Below are positions 42,725 through 51,528 of a DNA stretch of 56,919 nt, one piece after another. The position numbers were made by a program, and so were the translations under genes. Numbering within the stretch: the stretch's first letter is position 1; each line of letters begins with the position of its first letter. Below the pieces are notes generated by a model. It made no database searches, was not told the DNA's origin, and worked only from the letters and a program-made list of their open reading frames with translations. The stretch spans positions 1 to 56,919 of the forward strand of contig JAHBZF010000008.1 in assembly GCA_019635575.1 (NCBI GenBank), in the 5' to 3' direction. This DNA is from Pseudolabrys sp. Lineage in GTDB: Bacteria > Pseudomonadota > Alphaproteobacteria > Rhizobiales > Xanthobacteraceae.

Positions 42725-43934
42725 GGTGCGCCAGACGGTTCAGCAGCGTCGCGATGCGCACGATATCGGCATCGGCGAGATCGTGATAGAGCGGCAGCAG
42801 CACCGTACGGTCGCGCCGGCGCTCGCTTTCCGGCAGATGCCAGAGGCCGCGATACGGCGCTTCCTGATGCGCGTTCATGATGCCCGGTTTTGAGGCGATA
42901 TTCTCCGCCGCCAGCGCCTGGATCACGTCGCGCGCCGACAGGCCGGACGGCCCAAGATCGAGCGGCAAGCTCTGCCAGTTGCCGACACCGCCGGGGTGTT
43001 CCGGCAGGATCCGGAATGCGGCGTTGGAGTGCAGCAGCTCGCGATACCGCGCGACCAGCGCCCGGCGGCGCTCCACCATGGCCGGAACGCGCTTGAGCTG
43101 TTCGAGGCCGATGGCAGCCTGGATATCCGTCAACCGGTAATTGGTCGCCGTGCGCGTATAGCTCTCGAACAGTTCGCCCGCCACCGCGGGCTTGATCGCG
43201 TGCTGACGCAAGTCCCGGCACACGGCATCGACGGCGGCAGACGCAGTCGTCACCATGCCGCCGTCGCCGGTGGTGAGCAGCTTGCGCGGATGAAAGCTGA
43301 AGCACGCCGCGTCGCTCACCGGCGCGCCGATGCGACGCTGCCGCCATTCGCTGCCGATGGCGCAGGCCGCATCCTCGACCCACGGCAAGCCGTGCCGTTT
43401 GGCAATGGCAGCGACCGCGTCGATATCGCAGGGAAATCCCATCTGATGGACGGCGAGGATCGCGGCGACCCGGCCGATCGGCGCCTTGGTATGGCGAAGC
43501 GGCGATTCCGGAAGCGCCAGCAACCGCTCGGTGTCATTGTAAATGAGAGCATCGCCGTCGCGGCGGCAGCGCGTCGTCAAAATATCCTCAAGCGCGACCG
43601 GATCGATGTTGTACCCATCCCGCTCGATATCGACGAACACCGGCTCGGCGCCGCACAGGCGCACGACGTTCGCGGTGGCGATGAAGCTGTGCGACACGGT
43701 GAGCACCACGTCGCCGGGCTTCACCCCGACGGCCTGCAGCGCGACGATCAGCGCCGTCGTTCCACTCGACACCGCGCAGGCGTGCGGCGCACCGACGTAA
43801 TCCGCGAACGCCTGCTCGAACGCACCGACCTTCGGCCCCTGCATCACCCAACCGGACAGGATGACGTCGCGGGCGGCATCGGCTTCAGCCTCGCCGAGCC
43901 AGGGACGCATGATCGGGATCGCGGGCGCGGTCAC
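42717..43934 (-). CDS. DegT/DnrJ/EryC1/StrS aminotransferase (PglE-like context)
   Basis: A 405-residue PLP sugar aminotransferase. The Lys is in ACFSFHPRKLLTTGDGG and the substrate/phosphate loop is AVSSGTTALIVALQAVG. The second conserved part is VEDAACAIGSEW. It carries an insertion (about 115-150, RCRRDGDALIYNDTERLL) not common to the family. True start is GTG 43934, overlapping the GT2 stop by 4 bases (GTGA); the frame upstream to 44018 lies inside that gene and is not conserved. With the downstream PglD-like acyltransferase it probably makes a 4-acetamido-4,6-dideoxy sugar, though no PglF-type dehydratase is seen. Confidence 0.87.
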   Translation of the reverse strand: MTAPAIPIMRPWLGEAEADAARDVILSGWVMQGPKVGAFEQAFADYVGAPHACAVSSGTTALIVALQAVGVKPGDVVLTVSHSFIATANVVRLCGAEPVFVDIERDGYNIDPVALEDILTTRCRRDGDALIYNDTERLLALPESPLRHTKAPIGRVAAILAVHQMGFPCDIDAVAAIAKRHGLPWVEDAACAIGSEWRQRRIGAPVSDAACFSFHPRKLLTTGDGGMVTTASAAVDAVCRDLRQHAIKPAVAGELFESYTRTATNYRLTDIQAAIGLEQLKRVPAMVERRRALVARYRELLHSNAAFRILPEHPGGVGNWQSLPLDLGPSGLSARDVIQALAAENIASKPGIMNAHQEAPYRGLWHLPESERRRDRTVLLPLYHDLADADIVRIATLLNRLAHHG

Positions 43935-44878
43935 GGCTTGCTGCCCGTCGCCCGGTCCGGGCTTTGGCGTTCGATGATGAAGATCGGCCGTTGACGCGTC
44001 TGATCGAAATTGCGCCACAGATATTCGCCGACGATGGCGATCGCCACCATGTTGAGACCGCCGAACAGCGAGATCAGCGCCAGCACCGAGGTCCAGCCCG
44101 GCACGGTGACAAATCCGAACAGGTGGATCGCGACCAGATAGATCAGGATCAGCACCGACAGGCAGAACGTGCCGAGGCCGAGATACAGGATCGCCTTCAA
44201 CGGCAGATAGCCGACGGTGATGACGCTATCGAAAGCGAGCTTGGCGAGCTTGCGCAAATTCCACTTGCTCTGCCCGGCGATACGCTCGCGCCGATGATAG
44301 CTGACGGTGCCGACATCGCTGCACAGCGACAGCATCAGCACGAAAATATTGACGTTCTTTTCGTTGCACTGGAGCACCGCGTCGATGATGTCGCGATCCA
44401 GCATGAATACATCGCCGCCGCGCACCGGAAAATTATCGAGCACGAAGCGGCTCATGAAATAATTGAACGCGAGCGACGGCAGCGTCTTCTGCCAGGGATC
44501 GTCGCGCTTCTCGCGTTCGCCGAGCACGATCTTGTGACCGCGCGACAGTTCGGCGATGAACTGCGGGATGACTTCCGGCGGATCCTGCAAGTCGGCGCCC
44601 ATGATGTAGGCAGCATCGCCCCGGCACACACTTAGGCCGGCAAAGATCGCGACATGGCTGCCGGAATTGCGCAGCAGGCGGATATAGCGCAACCACGGAC
44701 GCGTAGCCGCATAGTCGGCCAGCAGCGCCGGCGTCGCATCGCGCGAGTGATCGTCGACGACGATCACCTCGACCTCGTGGCCGGCCAGCGAGGACAGCAG
44801 GCATTGGTCCAGCCGCTCGATGAGCTGCGGCAGGCACGCCTCCTCGTTGAAGGCGGGGATGATGAGCGACAGCTTCAT
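43931..44878 (-). CDS. Membrane-associated family 2 glycosyltransferase (DPM1/GtrB/ArnC-like)
   Basis: A 315-residue enzyme with an N-terminal GT-A domain and two C-terminal membrane helices (about 235-260 and 270-295). Landmarks are LSLIIPAFNEEACLPQLIE, VIVVDDHSRDAT, the DxD-containing YIMGADLQDPPEVIP and RRERIAGQSKWNLRKL, the typical block before the helices. Such enzymes move sugar from a nucleotide donor to polyprenyl phosphate, often for later use outside the membrane. ATG 44878 overlaps the SDR stop by one base (TGATG). Acceptor and donor cannot be named. Confidence 0.87.
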   Translation of the reverse strand: MKLSLIIPAFNEEACLPQLIERLDQCLLSSLAGHEVEVIVVDDHSRDATPALLADYAATRPWLRYIRLLRNSGSHVAIFAGLSVCRGDAAYIMGADLQDPPEVIPQFIAELSRGHKIVLGEREKRDDPWQKTLPSLAFNYFMSRFVLDNFPVRGGDVFMLDRDIIDAVLQCNEKNVNIFVLMLSLCSDVGTVSYHRRERIAGQSKWNLRKLAKLAFDSVITVGYLPLKAILYLGLGTFCLSVLILIYLVAIHLFGFVTVPGWTSVLALISLFGGLNMVAIAIVGEYLWRNFDQTRQRPIFIIERQSPDRATGSKP

Positions 44879-45843
44879 CAGTCGAGCGTCACCTGATGGG
44901 TCCGGTACCAGTCGAGCGTGCGTGTGAGACCCTCACGCAGATCGATCTTGGGTTTGTAGCCGAGCGCGGTGAGTTTCGCGACCGACGGCGAGCGCACCAT
45001 CACGTCGTCGCCAGCATGCTGCACGTACTCAACCGACTGCGGCACGCCGGCGATCTCCTGCACCAACTGGGCGAGACTCAGCACCGAATACATTTCAGTC
45101 GAACGACCGATATTGAACGACGTGCCGATCGCCTTGTCGACGTTGTCGACCAGCACCCGGATGCCGTCGACGAAGTCATCGACATAGCAGTAGGTTCGGC
45201 ATTGCGACCCGTCGCCGGTGATCTTGATGGTTTCCTGCTTCAGGCAGGCATTGAGGAAATAGCTGATCACGCCTTCGCCGACCTGGCCCGGTCCGTAGAC
45301 ATTGAACGGCCGCACGCCGACGAACGGCACGCCATATTGCCAGTAATAGGCCATGCCGAATTTCTCGGAGGCCATTTTCGAGGTCGCGTAGGTCCAGCGC
45401 TTGGCGAAGATGTTCTCCATCTTGACGTCGCCGTCCTCGCGGGCGCCGAAGCAATTGCTGCCGTAGATTTCGCTGGTGGAGAAATCGAAGAACGCCCGGA
45501 CGTTACGATTGTCCTTGATCGCCTCGAGGACGTTGTACGTACCGAGGACGTTGATCTCCATCACCTCGGCGGGGATGCGGAAATATTTGCTGACGCCGGC
45601 GATCGCCGCGAGATGGAACACCAATGTCGCATCCCCCACGGCCTCCTTGAGGGCGGCGAGATCGCGCACATCCCCCTTGATCCGCCGCAGATTCGGATGC
45701 GCCGCAATCTCGGGAAAATAGTGCATTGCGTCGCGCACATAGACGTCGAAGATCGTCACCCGCGCGCCGCGGTCGAGAAAGTGGCGCGCCAGCGCGGTGC
45801 CGATGAAACCGGCGCCGCCGGTCAGAAAGACGTTTTCCGACAT
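44878..45843 (-). CDS. NAD-dependent epimerase/dehydratase (extended SDR, T-S-E active-site type)
   Basis: A 321-residue extended SDR. The cofactor loop is VFLTGGAGFIGTALARHFL. The catalytic strand reads FFDFSTSEIYGSN, i.e. Thr-Ser-Glu, as in UDP-glucuronate decarboxylases and some dehydratases, and the YxxxK is YATSK. NVYGPGQVGEGVISYFLNAC and CRTYCYVDDFVDGI are normal for the superfamily. Reaction is uncertain: decarboxylation, 4,6-dehydration or epimerisation of a nucleotide sugar. ATG 45843 is chosen because the frame upstream is not conserved. First gene of the 14-gene operon; its 214-base upstream region is shared with the divergent aminotransferase. Confidence 0.85.
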   Translation of the reverse strand: MSENVFLTGGAGFIGTALARHFLDRGARVTIFDVYVRDAMHYFPEIAAHPNLRRIKGDVRDLAALKEAVGDATLVFHLAAIAGVSKYFRIPAEVMEINVLGTYNVLEAIKDNRNVRAFFDFSTSEIYGSNCFGAREDGDVKMENIFAKRWTYATSKMASEKFGMAYYWQYGVPFVGVRPFNVYGPGQVGEGVISYFLNACLKQETIKITGDGSQCRTYCYVDDFVDGIRVLVDNVDKAIGTSFNIGRSTEMYSVLSLAQLVQEIAGVPQSVEYVQHAGDDVMVRSPSVAKLTALGYKPKIDLREGLTRTLDWYRTHQVTLD

Positions 45844-46057
45844 GAGATGTCCAAGTAACCTGAAGCGACGCAACCTGAGGCGGCCCGGCGACGGCCGGAC
45901 CGATAAGCGCGCGAGCGCGGATCATTTAACGCGACCGCCCCGACCTGTCGACTACGCTTGCTGCCGAGGCAAAAATTGACGATCATGCCGCTACGCGCCG
46001 GGGCCAGCGGTCCAAGCGCCCATCCTTGAAGCGCACGCCCGGCCTTTTGCCCCTTCC

Positions 46058-47158
46058 ATGACCACAACCGTGAAGTTTCTCGACCTGCCGGCGCAATACC
46101 GGCAGATCAAGCCTGAGATCGATGCCGCCATCGCCGAGGTGATCGGCGCAGCCGCCTTTATCGGCGGGCCGCATCCGAAAGCATTTGAAGAGAACTTCGC
46201 GCGCTATCTCGGCGCGGCGCATTGCATCGGCGTCGGCAACGGCACCGACGCTATCGAGATCGCGCTCGAAGCCCTCGCCCTGCCGCCCGGCAGCGAGGTC
46301 ATCGTTCCGGCGAACAGCTTCATCGCCACCAGCGAATCGGTCACACGGAGCGGCCTCAAGGTCGTCTTCTGCGCCGCCGATCCCGAAACCTACCTGCTGG
46401 ACCTCGCCGAAGCGCGCCGGCTGATCACGCCGAAGACGTCGGCGCTGATCGTCGTGCATCTCTACGGCCACCCCTGCGACATGACGGCGGTCAACGCGCT
46501 CGCCCAGGAATTCGGACTGCGGGTGATCGAGGACAGCGCGCAGGCGCACGGCGCCGAGGTTCGCGGCCGGCGCGTCGGCACGCTCGGCGACATCGGCTGT
46601 TTCAGCTTCTACCCCGGCAAGAATCTCGGCGCCTACGGCGACGGCGGCGCCATCGTCACCCAGGATGCCGCGCTCGCGGAACGCGCGCGGATGATCGCCA
46701 ATCACGGCCGGAAGGCCAAATACGATCATGAGTTCGAGGGCCGCAATTCGCGGCTCGACGGCCTGCAGGCGGCGATCCTCAATGTGAAGCTCCGGTATCT
46801 CGAAGCCTGGACCACGCGGCGCATCGCCACCGCCGCTGCCTATCAGAACGCACTGGCGGGAGTCGGCGATCTCGTGTTGCCGCAAACGCGCGACTGGGCA
46901 CGGCATGTGTTTCATCTCTATGTCGTGCGCACGAAACAGCGCGATGCCCTCGCGGCCCATCTGAACGCTAAGGGCATCCAGACCGGCATTCACTATCCGA
47001 TTGCCCTGCCCGCGCTCGCCGCCTATCGCGGTCTCGGACAGCGCACCGCTTCGGACGCGCTGCACGACCAGCTTCTCAGCATTCCGATGGGCGAACATCT
47101 GAGCGAAGCGGACGTCGAGACCGTCGCGAACGCCATCAAGTCGTTCTGGTCGCGCTGA
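46058..47158 (+). CDS. DegT/DnrJ/EryC1/StrS aminotransferase, FdtB/DesV-like
   Basis: A 366-residue PLP enzyme. It begins VKFLDLPAQYRQIKPEIDAA, has GVGNGTDAIEIALEAL and VIEDSAQAHGA, and its Lys lies in CFSFYPGKNLGAYGDGGAIV. The FYPGKNLGA block is common in enzymes aminating C3 of dTDP-3-oxo-6-deoxy sugars (FdtB, QdtB, DesV), so a 3-amino product is likely. It is the only plus-strand gene between the two minus-strand operons and ends 3 bases before the stop of the convergent membrane protein gene. A minus-strand frame of similar length overlaps it but is not protein-like. Confidence 0.9.
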   Translation: MTTTVKFLDLPAQYRQIKPEIDAAIAEVIGAAAFIGGPHPKAFEENFARYLGAAHCIGVGNGTDAIEIALEALALPPGSEVIVPANSFIATSESVTRSGLKVVFCAADPETYLLDLAEARRLITPKTSALIVVHLYGHPCDMTAVNALAQEFGLRVIEDSAQAHGAEVRGRRVGTLGDIGCFSFYPGKNLGAYGDGGAIVTQDAALAERARMIANHGRKAKYDHEFEGRNSRLDGLQAAILNVKLRYLEAWTTRRIATAAAYQNALAGVGDLVLPQTRDWARHVFHLYVVRTKQRDALAAHLNAKGIQTGIHYPIALPALAAYRGLGQRTASDALHDQLLSIPMGEHLSEADVETVANAIKSFWSR

Positions 47159-47161
47159 CAT

Positions 47162-48760
47162 CTAGAAAGCGTAACGCAACCGCGGGACGATGCGGCCCAT
47201 CAGATCCTTGAGCCAGGGGTTCTCGATCATCTGCACCCAGTGCCGGTTCTCGTCCGGCAGAGCGCGCAGCCTGGCCGGAATATCCGTGACCGGAATTTGC
47301 TCCAGCGTATTGTCCCTTGCGTTGTAGAGCCAGATCGTCTGCCCGACCGGAAGGCTATCGCCGAATTTCATGTCGCGCAGACTGCCGTTCTGCAGTTCAT
47401 AGCGCCGATTGAACGACACCGCATCGAACGGCGCCGGCCGCATCTGCAAATTGAAGAACGCGCGGACAACATAGGACGGATTGAACAGTTCGATATGCGC
47501 GAACGGGCCGAGCCGGCTGAACTGGTCGTGCGACACGAACACCATCGTCCCCGGCGGCACGGCGCGCAACGCCTGACTGGCGCGGATATTCGCGGCGACG
47601 CGCTCGATCTCGCGGTTCCAGTCCTTCCAATGCGCCGAGATACCGACGATGGCGAGCATCGACATCACCACCGCCGCCTGTTCGACAACACGAGGCAGGC
47701 GCAGCGTCGCCAGCGCGCAGACCAGCAGGAAGCTGCCGTAAACCATGATCCGGTCGCCCAGATTGAAGGCGATGAACGGATAGAGCCCGGTCAGACTGAA
47801 CATGCCGAACGACAGGATGGCGATGACACAGCAGGCCAACAACAAATGGCGTGTCGTTGCCGGCACGGATGGAACGCGCGGCTCCCTTACGAGGCATACC
47901 AGCGCGCCGATGGATGCAACCACCGCGACGACGATGCCGAGCGCGTCCAGCGCGGCGATGGAATAGAAGAATTTGGCAAATGCTGACGGTCCGAACGTGG
48001 CGTCGGCGAAGGTCACGATCTCCAGAATGAAACCCTTCACCAACGCCGGGATCGTCATCTCGCCGATCAGACGCGGCGTCCCCACCCTGAACACCAGCGA
48101 CGAAATCAAATAGTAGGCGACGTAGATCAGGTTGGGCACGATCATCGCCCAGGCAAGCTTGCGCTGCTGCTGCAGGTAGGCCAGCAACGCGAGCCCGAAC
48201 GCGACCGGCGACGACCCGTAGCTCGCAAACGAAGCCAGCAACGCAAACGTCACCGCAAGCCCGAAGCGTCCGCGCGCGCCGAGTGCATAGGCGTAGAGAT
48301 AGAAGGCGAACGATTCGAGGATGTAGAACATCGTCAGCGAATAGTCCGCCGAATCGTGCAGCGGGAAGAACACGAACAGGAACGCGAACACCAGCGCCCG
48401 GTTCGGCGGGCAGAACAGCGCGAAAAACCGGCTCACGCCATAAATCGCCGCGGCCGTGTAAAGCGCCTTGACGACATCATAGGCCCACGGCCTGTCACCC
48501 AGCAGAAAGAAGACCAGGCCCTGCGTGTAGTGAAGCACGGGGATCGACGCATATTCCTTCGGCCACCAGTGCTCGGCGAAGCGCCAGTCAAGCGCCTCCC
48601 AGATGTGAACGTAATCGTCGCTGGCGAGCCCCGTCCCCCATTGCAGGAAAACCGCAAGGACAATCAGCGCAGCCAATGTCCACAGACCGGCGCGCCAACC
48701 GACAGACGAAAGGATGCCGTCGGGCGTTGCAGGCGTTGCGATCGGCTCACCCGTGGTCAT
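47162..48760 (-). CDS. Multi-spanning membrane protein of unknown function (GT-C/polymerase-like candidate)
   Basis: A 532-residue inner membrane protein with about 10-11 hydrophobic segments between residues 25 and 385 and a soluble C-terminal domain (about 390-532). An N-terminal Asp-Asp motif, GTGLASDDYVHIWEAL, follows the first helix. Acidic residues in the first periplasmic loop, a later SADYSLTMFYILESFAFYLY and a large C-terminal domain resemble GT-C glycosyltransferases (GT39-like), but I do not recognise a named family. In this operon it could be a lipid-linked-sugar glycosyltransferase or a Wzy-type polymerase. It is the last gene of the CDP-sugar operon, 3 bases after the methyltransferase stop. 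Confidence 0.75.
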   Translation of the reverse strand: MTTGEPIATPATPDGILSSVGWRAGLWTLAALIVLAVFLQWGTGLASDDYVHIWEALDWRFAEHWWPKEYASIPVLHYTQGLVFFLLGDRPWAYDVVKALYTAAAIYGVSRFFALFCPPNRALVFAFLFVFFPLHDSADYSLTMFYILESFAFYLYAYALGARGRFGLAVTFALLASFASYGSSPVAFGLALLAYLQQQRKLAWAMIVPNLIYVAYYLISSLVFRVGTPRLIGEMTIPALVKGFILEIVTFADATFGPSAFAKFFYSIAALDALGIVVAVVASIGALVCLVREPRVPSVPATTRHLLLACCVIAILSFGMFSLTGLYPFIAFNLGDRIMVYGSFLLVCALATLRLPRVVEQAAVVMSMLAIVGISAHWKDWNREIERVAANIRASQALRAVPPGTMVFVSHDQFSRLGPFAHIELFNPSYVVRAFFNLQMRPAPFDAVSFNRRYELQNGSLRDMKFGDSLPVGQTIWLYNARDNTLEQIPVTDIPARLRALPDENRHWVQMIENPWLKDLMGRIVPRLRYAF

Positions 48761-48763
48761 GAT

Positions 48764-49390
48764 TCAAGAATCTTTCCGGCATTCGGCGATGATGTGGGTG
48801 TAGCCGAGCCGGTTCGCGTTGGTCACCACGCTGGTTGTCGCGGCCGGGAAAACGGCGTGGATCAGCCGTTTCCACGCCGCTTCGGTGCGAACGTTCTGGC
48901 CTCGATCCTGCGCCATCATGAACACCGACCGGCGCGCCTGCCACAACAGAAGGCACGGCTCCAGGAACACAAGCCGCCCACCGGGCCGCAGCACATCGCG
49001 CGCGAATTGAAAGATCGCCAGTGTTTCGTCGTCGTCAACGTGGTGGAACAGGCCATAGGCCAGTACCACATCTGCGTTACGGATACGCGGATCGCGCCGC
49101 CAGTCGGTGACAGTGCCGGGAAGGAATAGTCCGCGCTCGCCATACCGCTGCCGCGCCGCCTCGATATAGGCTTCACTGATGTCGAGCCCGATATAGCGGA
49201 CACCCGCATCGAGCTCGGCGAGAATATCGGCTGGCCCACAGCCGAGATCGATCAAGGTCTGCCCGCTCTTCACCGCGACGATCCGGTCGATGAACCAGCG
49301 CCGAAACTTTTCGTTGCCGATGACGCGGTTGAGCAGCCGATAAACCGGCGGCCACGCCAGGATCGACCGCAATCCGGAATTGATTTGCAT
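48764..49390 (-). CDS. Class I SAM-dependent methyltransferase
   Basis: A 208-residue cytoplasmic enzyme. Motif I is TLIDLGCGPADILAEL, the acidic ribose-binding residue is in YIGLDISEAYIEAA, motif II is ADVVLAYGLFHHVDDDE, and VLRPGGRLVFLEP closes the fold. The N-terminal helix SILAWPPVYRLLNRVIG often precedes small methyltransferases of glycan clusters. Acceptor is unknown; sugar O- or N-methylation is likely here. It lies 45 bases after the GT2 gene and 3 bases before the membrane protein gene on the same strand. Confidence 0.85.
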   Translation of the reverse strand: MQINSGLRSILAWPPVYRLLNRVIGNEKFRRWFIDRIVAVKSGQTLIDLGCGPADILAELDAGVRYIGLDISEAYIEAARQRYGERGLFLPGTVTDWRRDPRIRNADVVLAYGLFHHVDDDETLAIFQFARDVLRPGGRLVFLEPCLLLWQARRSVFMMAQDRGQNVRTEAAWKRLIHAVFPAATTSVVTNANRLGYTHIIAECRKDS

Positions 49391-49435
49391 CTGTCTCTTA
49401 CCTACGGCTTTCAGACCAGATCGCGCGCGAAAAGC

Positions 49436-50380
49436 TCAACTGCGCTTGCCCAGCATTTCATCCGGCAGAATGTCGCCACGCAGCCGCAGCGCCTGCGCCG
49501 CCCAAGCCGCCGGCCACAATCGGATCGCCAGCGCCATCAGCGACGATTTCAACCCGCCCTTCCCCCAAAAATGCCGGACGAGCGGGCCTTTGGCACCCTT
49601 CAGCCAGGCATTGCGCGCCTCGGCAAGCGTCACCACGTTCATCAGCTCGGCGATTTCGGCCGCATAGGTTTGGTCGAAGCCCGGATAGCGCGACCGATAA
49701 TCATCCAGCATTAGCAGCGTTTCGGAACGGAACAGATCGGGATGCTTGAACGTCCAGCTACTGGCGTGAACGCGCCAGCGCGCCAGCACATCGGACACCC
49801 CATCGATCTTCCAGTTGAATGCGACACGGCGGAACAGGTCCGCCTCCTCGATCATGTTGAACCGGGGGTCGAACCACTTGTCCTGGGCATCGAGCGCCGC
49901 GCGCCGCAGCATCACCGTTTCCATGGACAGGAAATAGCGGCCGAGCAGCGGGCGGAAGCAGTGCCCGCGGCCGGGCAAGACGCCGCCATAGCAACGTTTC
50001 TCGTCGCCCCGGCCGTTGAAAAACACCGTGTCGCTATAAACCAGACCCACCTCGGGATCGTCGAACAGCGGCAGTTGTCGCGTGAGCTTGTCCGGAAGCC
50101 AGAGATCGTCGCAATCGAGAAAGGCGATAAATTCGCCGCCGGCTTCGCGAATCGCGAGATTGCGCGCTTCCCCGAGCGGCGTGAAGCTTGGCGCCAGCAA
50201 ATAGCGGATGCGTGGATCGTGATAACGACCGACCACCGCCACGGTCCCGTCCGTGGAACGGTTGTCCCAGAACACGATTTCCCAATCGCCGAACGACTGA
50301 GCCAGAACGGATTCGATCGCCGCGCCCACATAGGGCGCGACATTGAAGCCGTTCATGATGACGGAAACGCGCGGCGCCAC
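49436..50380 (-). CDS. Family 2 glycosyltransferase
   Basis: A 314-residue GT-A protein without membrane helices. It opens RVSVIMNGFNVAPYVGAAIE, then WEIVFWDNRSTDGTVAVV and the DxD region FIAFLDCDDLWLPDKL, followed by GLVYSDTVFF and METVMLRRAALD. The mature catalytic region ends by about residue 215. The donor is not predictable; the operon suggests a CDP-linked or methylated deoxy sugar. Start is GTG 50380, 4 bases after the stop of the aminotransferase gene; no ATG is better placed. Confidence 0.88.
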   Translation of the reverse strand: MAPRVSVIMNGFNVAPYVGAAIESVLAQSFGDWEIVFWDNRSTDGTVAVVGRYHDPRIRYLLAPSFTPLGEARNLAIREAGGEFIAFLDCDDLWLPDKLTRQLPLFDDPEVGLVYSDTVFFNGRGDEKRCYGGVLPGRGHCFRPLLGRYFLSMETVMLRRAALDAQDKWFDPRFNMIEEADLFRRVAFNWKIDGVSDVLARWRVHASSWTFKHPDLFRSETLLMLDDYRSRYPGFDQTYAAEIAELMNVVTLAEARNAWLKGAKGPLVRHFWGKGGLKSSLMALAIRLWPAAWAAQALRLRGDILPDEMLGKRS

Positions 50381-50384
50381 GGGA

Positions 50385-51515
50385 TCAGGACAACATCGAC
50401 ATCAGCGCCCGGCAGACATAGGCAACGTCATCGTCTGCCAGGTCGGGGTGCAGTGGCAATGTGAGCAATTCCGGATAGACACGGTCGGTCACCGGCAGAG
50501 GCGCGGCGTCCGGACGCGCGAACAACGTCAGCGTATGATTGGGCCGGTAGTGAACGCCGGTCTCGATGCCCTGATCGCGCATCCGGCGCCGCAGATCGTC
50601 GCGATCGGCGACGCCATGGAGCCGAACCGGGAAGATATGCGGGATGATCCCATCGACGGACTTGAGAACCGGCGTGATCCGTGCGGCACCCTTCAACTCC
50701 GACAGATAAAGCCGCGCCAGATATTGGCGGCGATCCGCGAGTTCCTGCCGCCGCGCAAGCTGCACGCGGCCGAGCGCCGCCATGATATCGCTCATGTGAT
50801 AGCGCCAGCCCTGCGCCGTCACATCGAAATCCCAACTCCGCTGTCCCGAGAACCGCGCGGCGCTGTCCTTCTCGACACCCAGAAGCCGGGCATCGGCGAC
50901 ACGCGCCATCACCGCCGCATCGTCGGTGACGACGCATCCACCTTCGCCCGACGTGATGTTCTTGACCCCGTCGAAGCTGAAACAGGCAATATCGCCGCCG
51001 GCGCCGACGAGCCGGTTGCCAGCCATCGACCCGAACGCATGCGCGGCATCCTCCACCACGCGCAAGCCGTGGCGCCCGGCGAGCGCATAAACCTCATCAA
51101 GCGGACCGGGAGCCCCGGCATAGAGCACCGGCATCACCGCGCGAGTCCGTGGCGTCATGCGCGCCTCGGCGTCGCGCATGTCAATCATGCAATCATCCTC
51201 GCGGATGTCGCAGGCCACCGGCATCGCGCCGGTCGCGGCGATCGCTTGAAATGACGCAACATAAGTGAGCGACGGCACGAGCACCTCATCGCCCGGCCCC
51301 ACTCCGCATCCCTGCAGCGCGAGTTGCAACGCGGCCGTGCCGTTGGCGACGCACGCCACCGGCCGCCCAAGATAGGCGGCGAGTCCTTCCTCAAAAGCTT
51401 TCACCTCGGCACCCATGCCGAGAAAAGTGTTGAGGAGCGGCCGCTGCACGGCTTCGCGCTCGACCTCTCCGAGGCTCGCCTTGGAGAGACGGACATGGCG
51501 GGTTGCGGATGTCAT
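50385..51515 (-). CDS. DegT/DnrJ/EryC1/StrS aminotransferase (ArnB/PglE-like Lys motif)
   Basis: A 376-residue PLP aminotransferase. The Lys is in CFSFDGVKNITSGEGGCVV, the KNITxxEGG form typical of enzymes aminating C4 (ArnB, PglE). Other blocks are VANGTAALQLALQGCG and VVEDAAHAFGS, and GIETGVHYRPNHTL in the C-terminal part. Its place beside rfbF and rfbG suggests it aminates a CDP-4-oxo-6-deoxy hexose (inference). ATG 51515 begins the conserved sequence; the frame upstream to 51605 is not conserved and lies in the neighbouring gene. It is followed by a GT2 gene 4 bases later. Confidence 0.9.
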   Translation of the reverse strand: MTSATRHVRLSKASLGEVEREAVQRPLLNTFLGMGAEVKAFEEGLAAYLGRPVACVANGTAALQLALQGCGVGPGDEVLVPSLTYVASFQAIAATGAMPVACDIREDDCMIDMRDAEARMTPRTRAVMPVLYAGAPGPLDEVYALAGRHGLRVVEDAAHAFGSMAGNRLVGAGGDIACFSFDGVKNITSGEGGCVVTDDAAVMARVADARLLGVEKDSAARFSGQRSWDFDVTAQGWRYHMSDIMAALGRVQLARRQELADRRQYLARLYLSELKGAARITPVLKSVDGIIPHIFPVRLHGVADRDDLRRRMRDQGIETGVHYRPNHTLTLFARPDAAPLPVTDRVYPELLTLPLHPDLADDDVAYVCRALMSMLS

Positions 51516-51528
51516 CGGGCGTCCGTGT

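Noticed and set aside
45983..47161. 392-codon minus-strand open frame
   Set aside because: Antisense to a clear DegT aminotransferase with intact PLP-Lys motif; composition is shadow-like.
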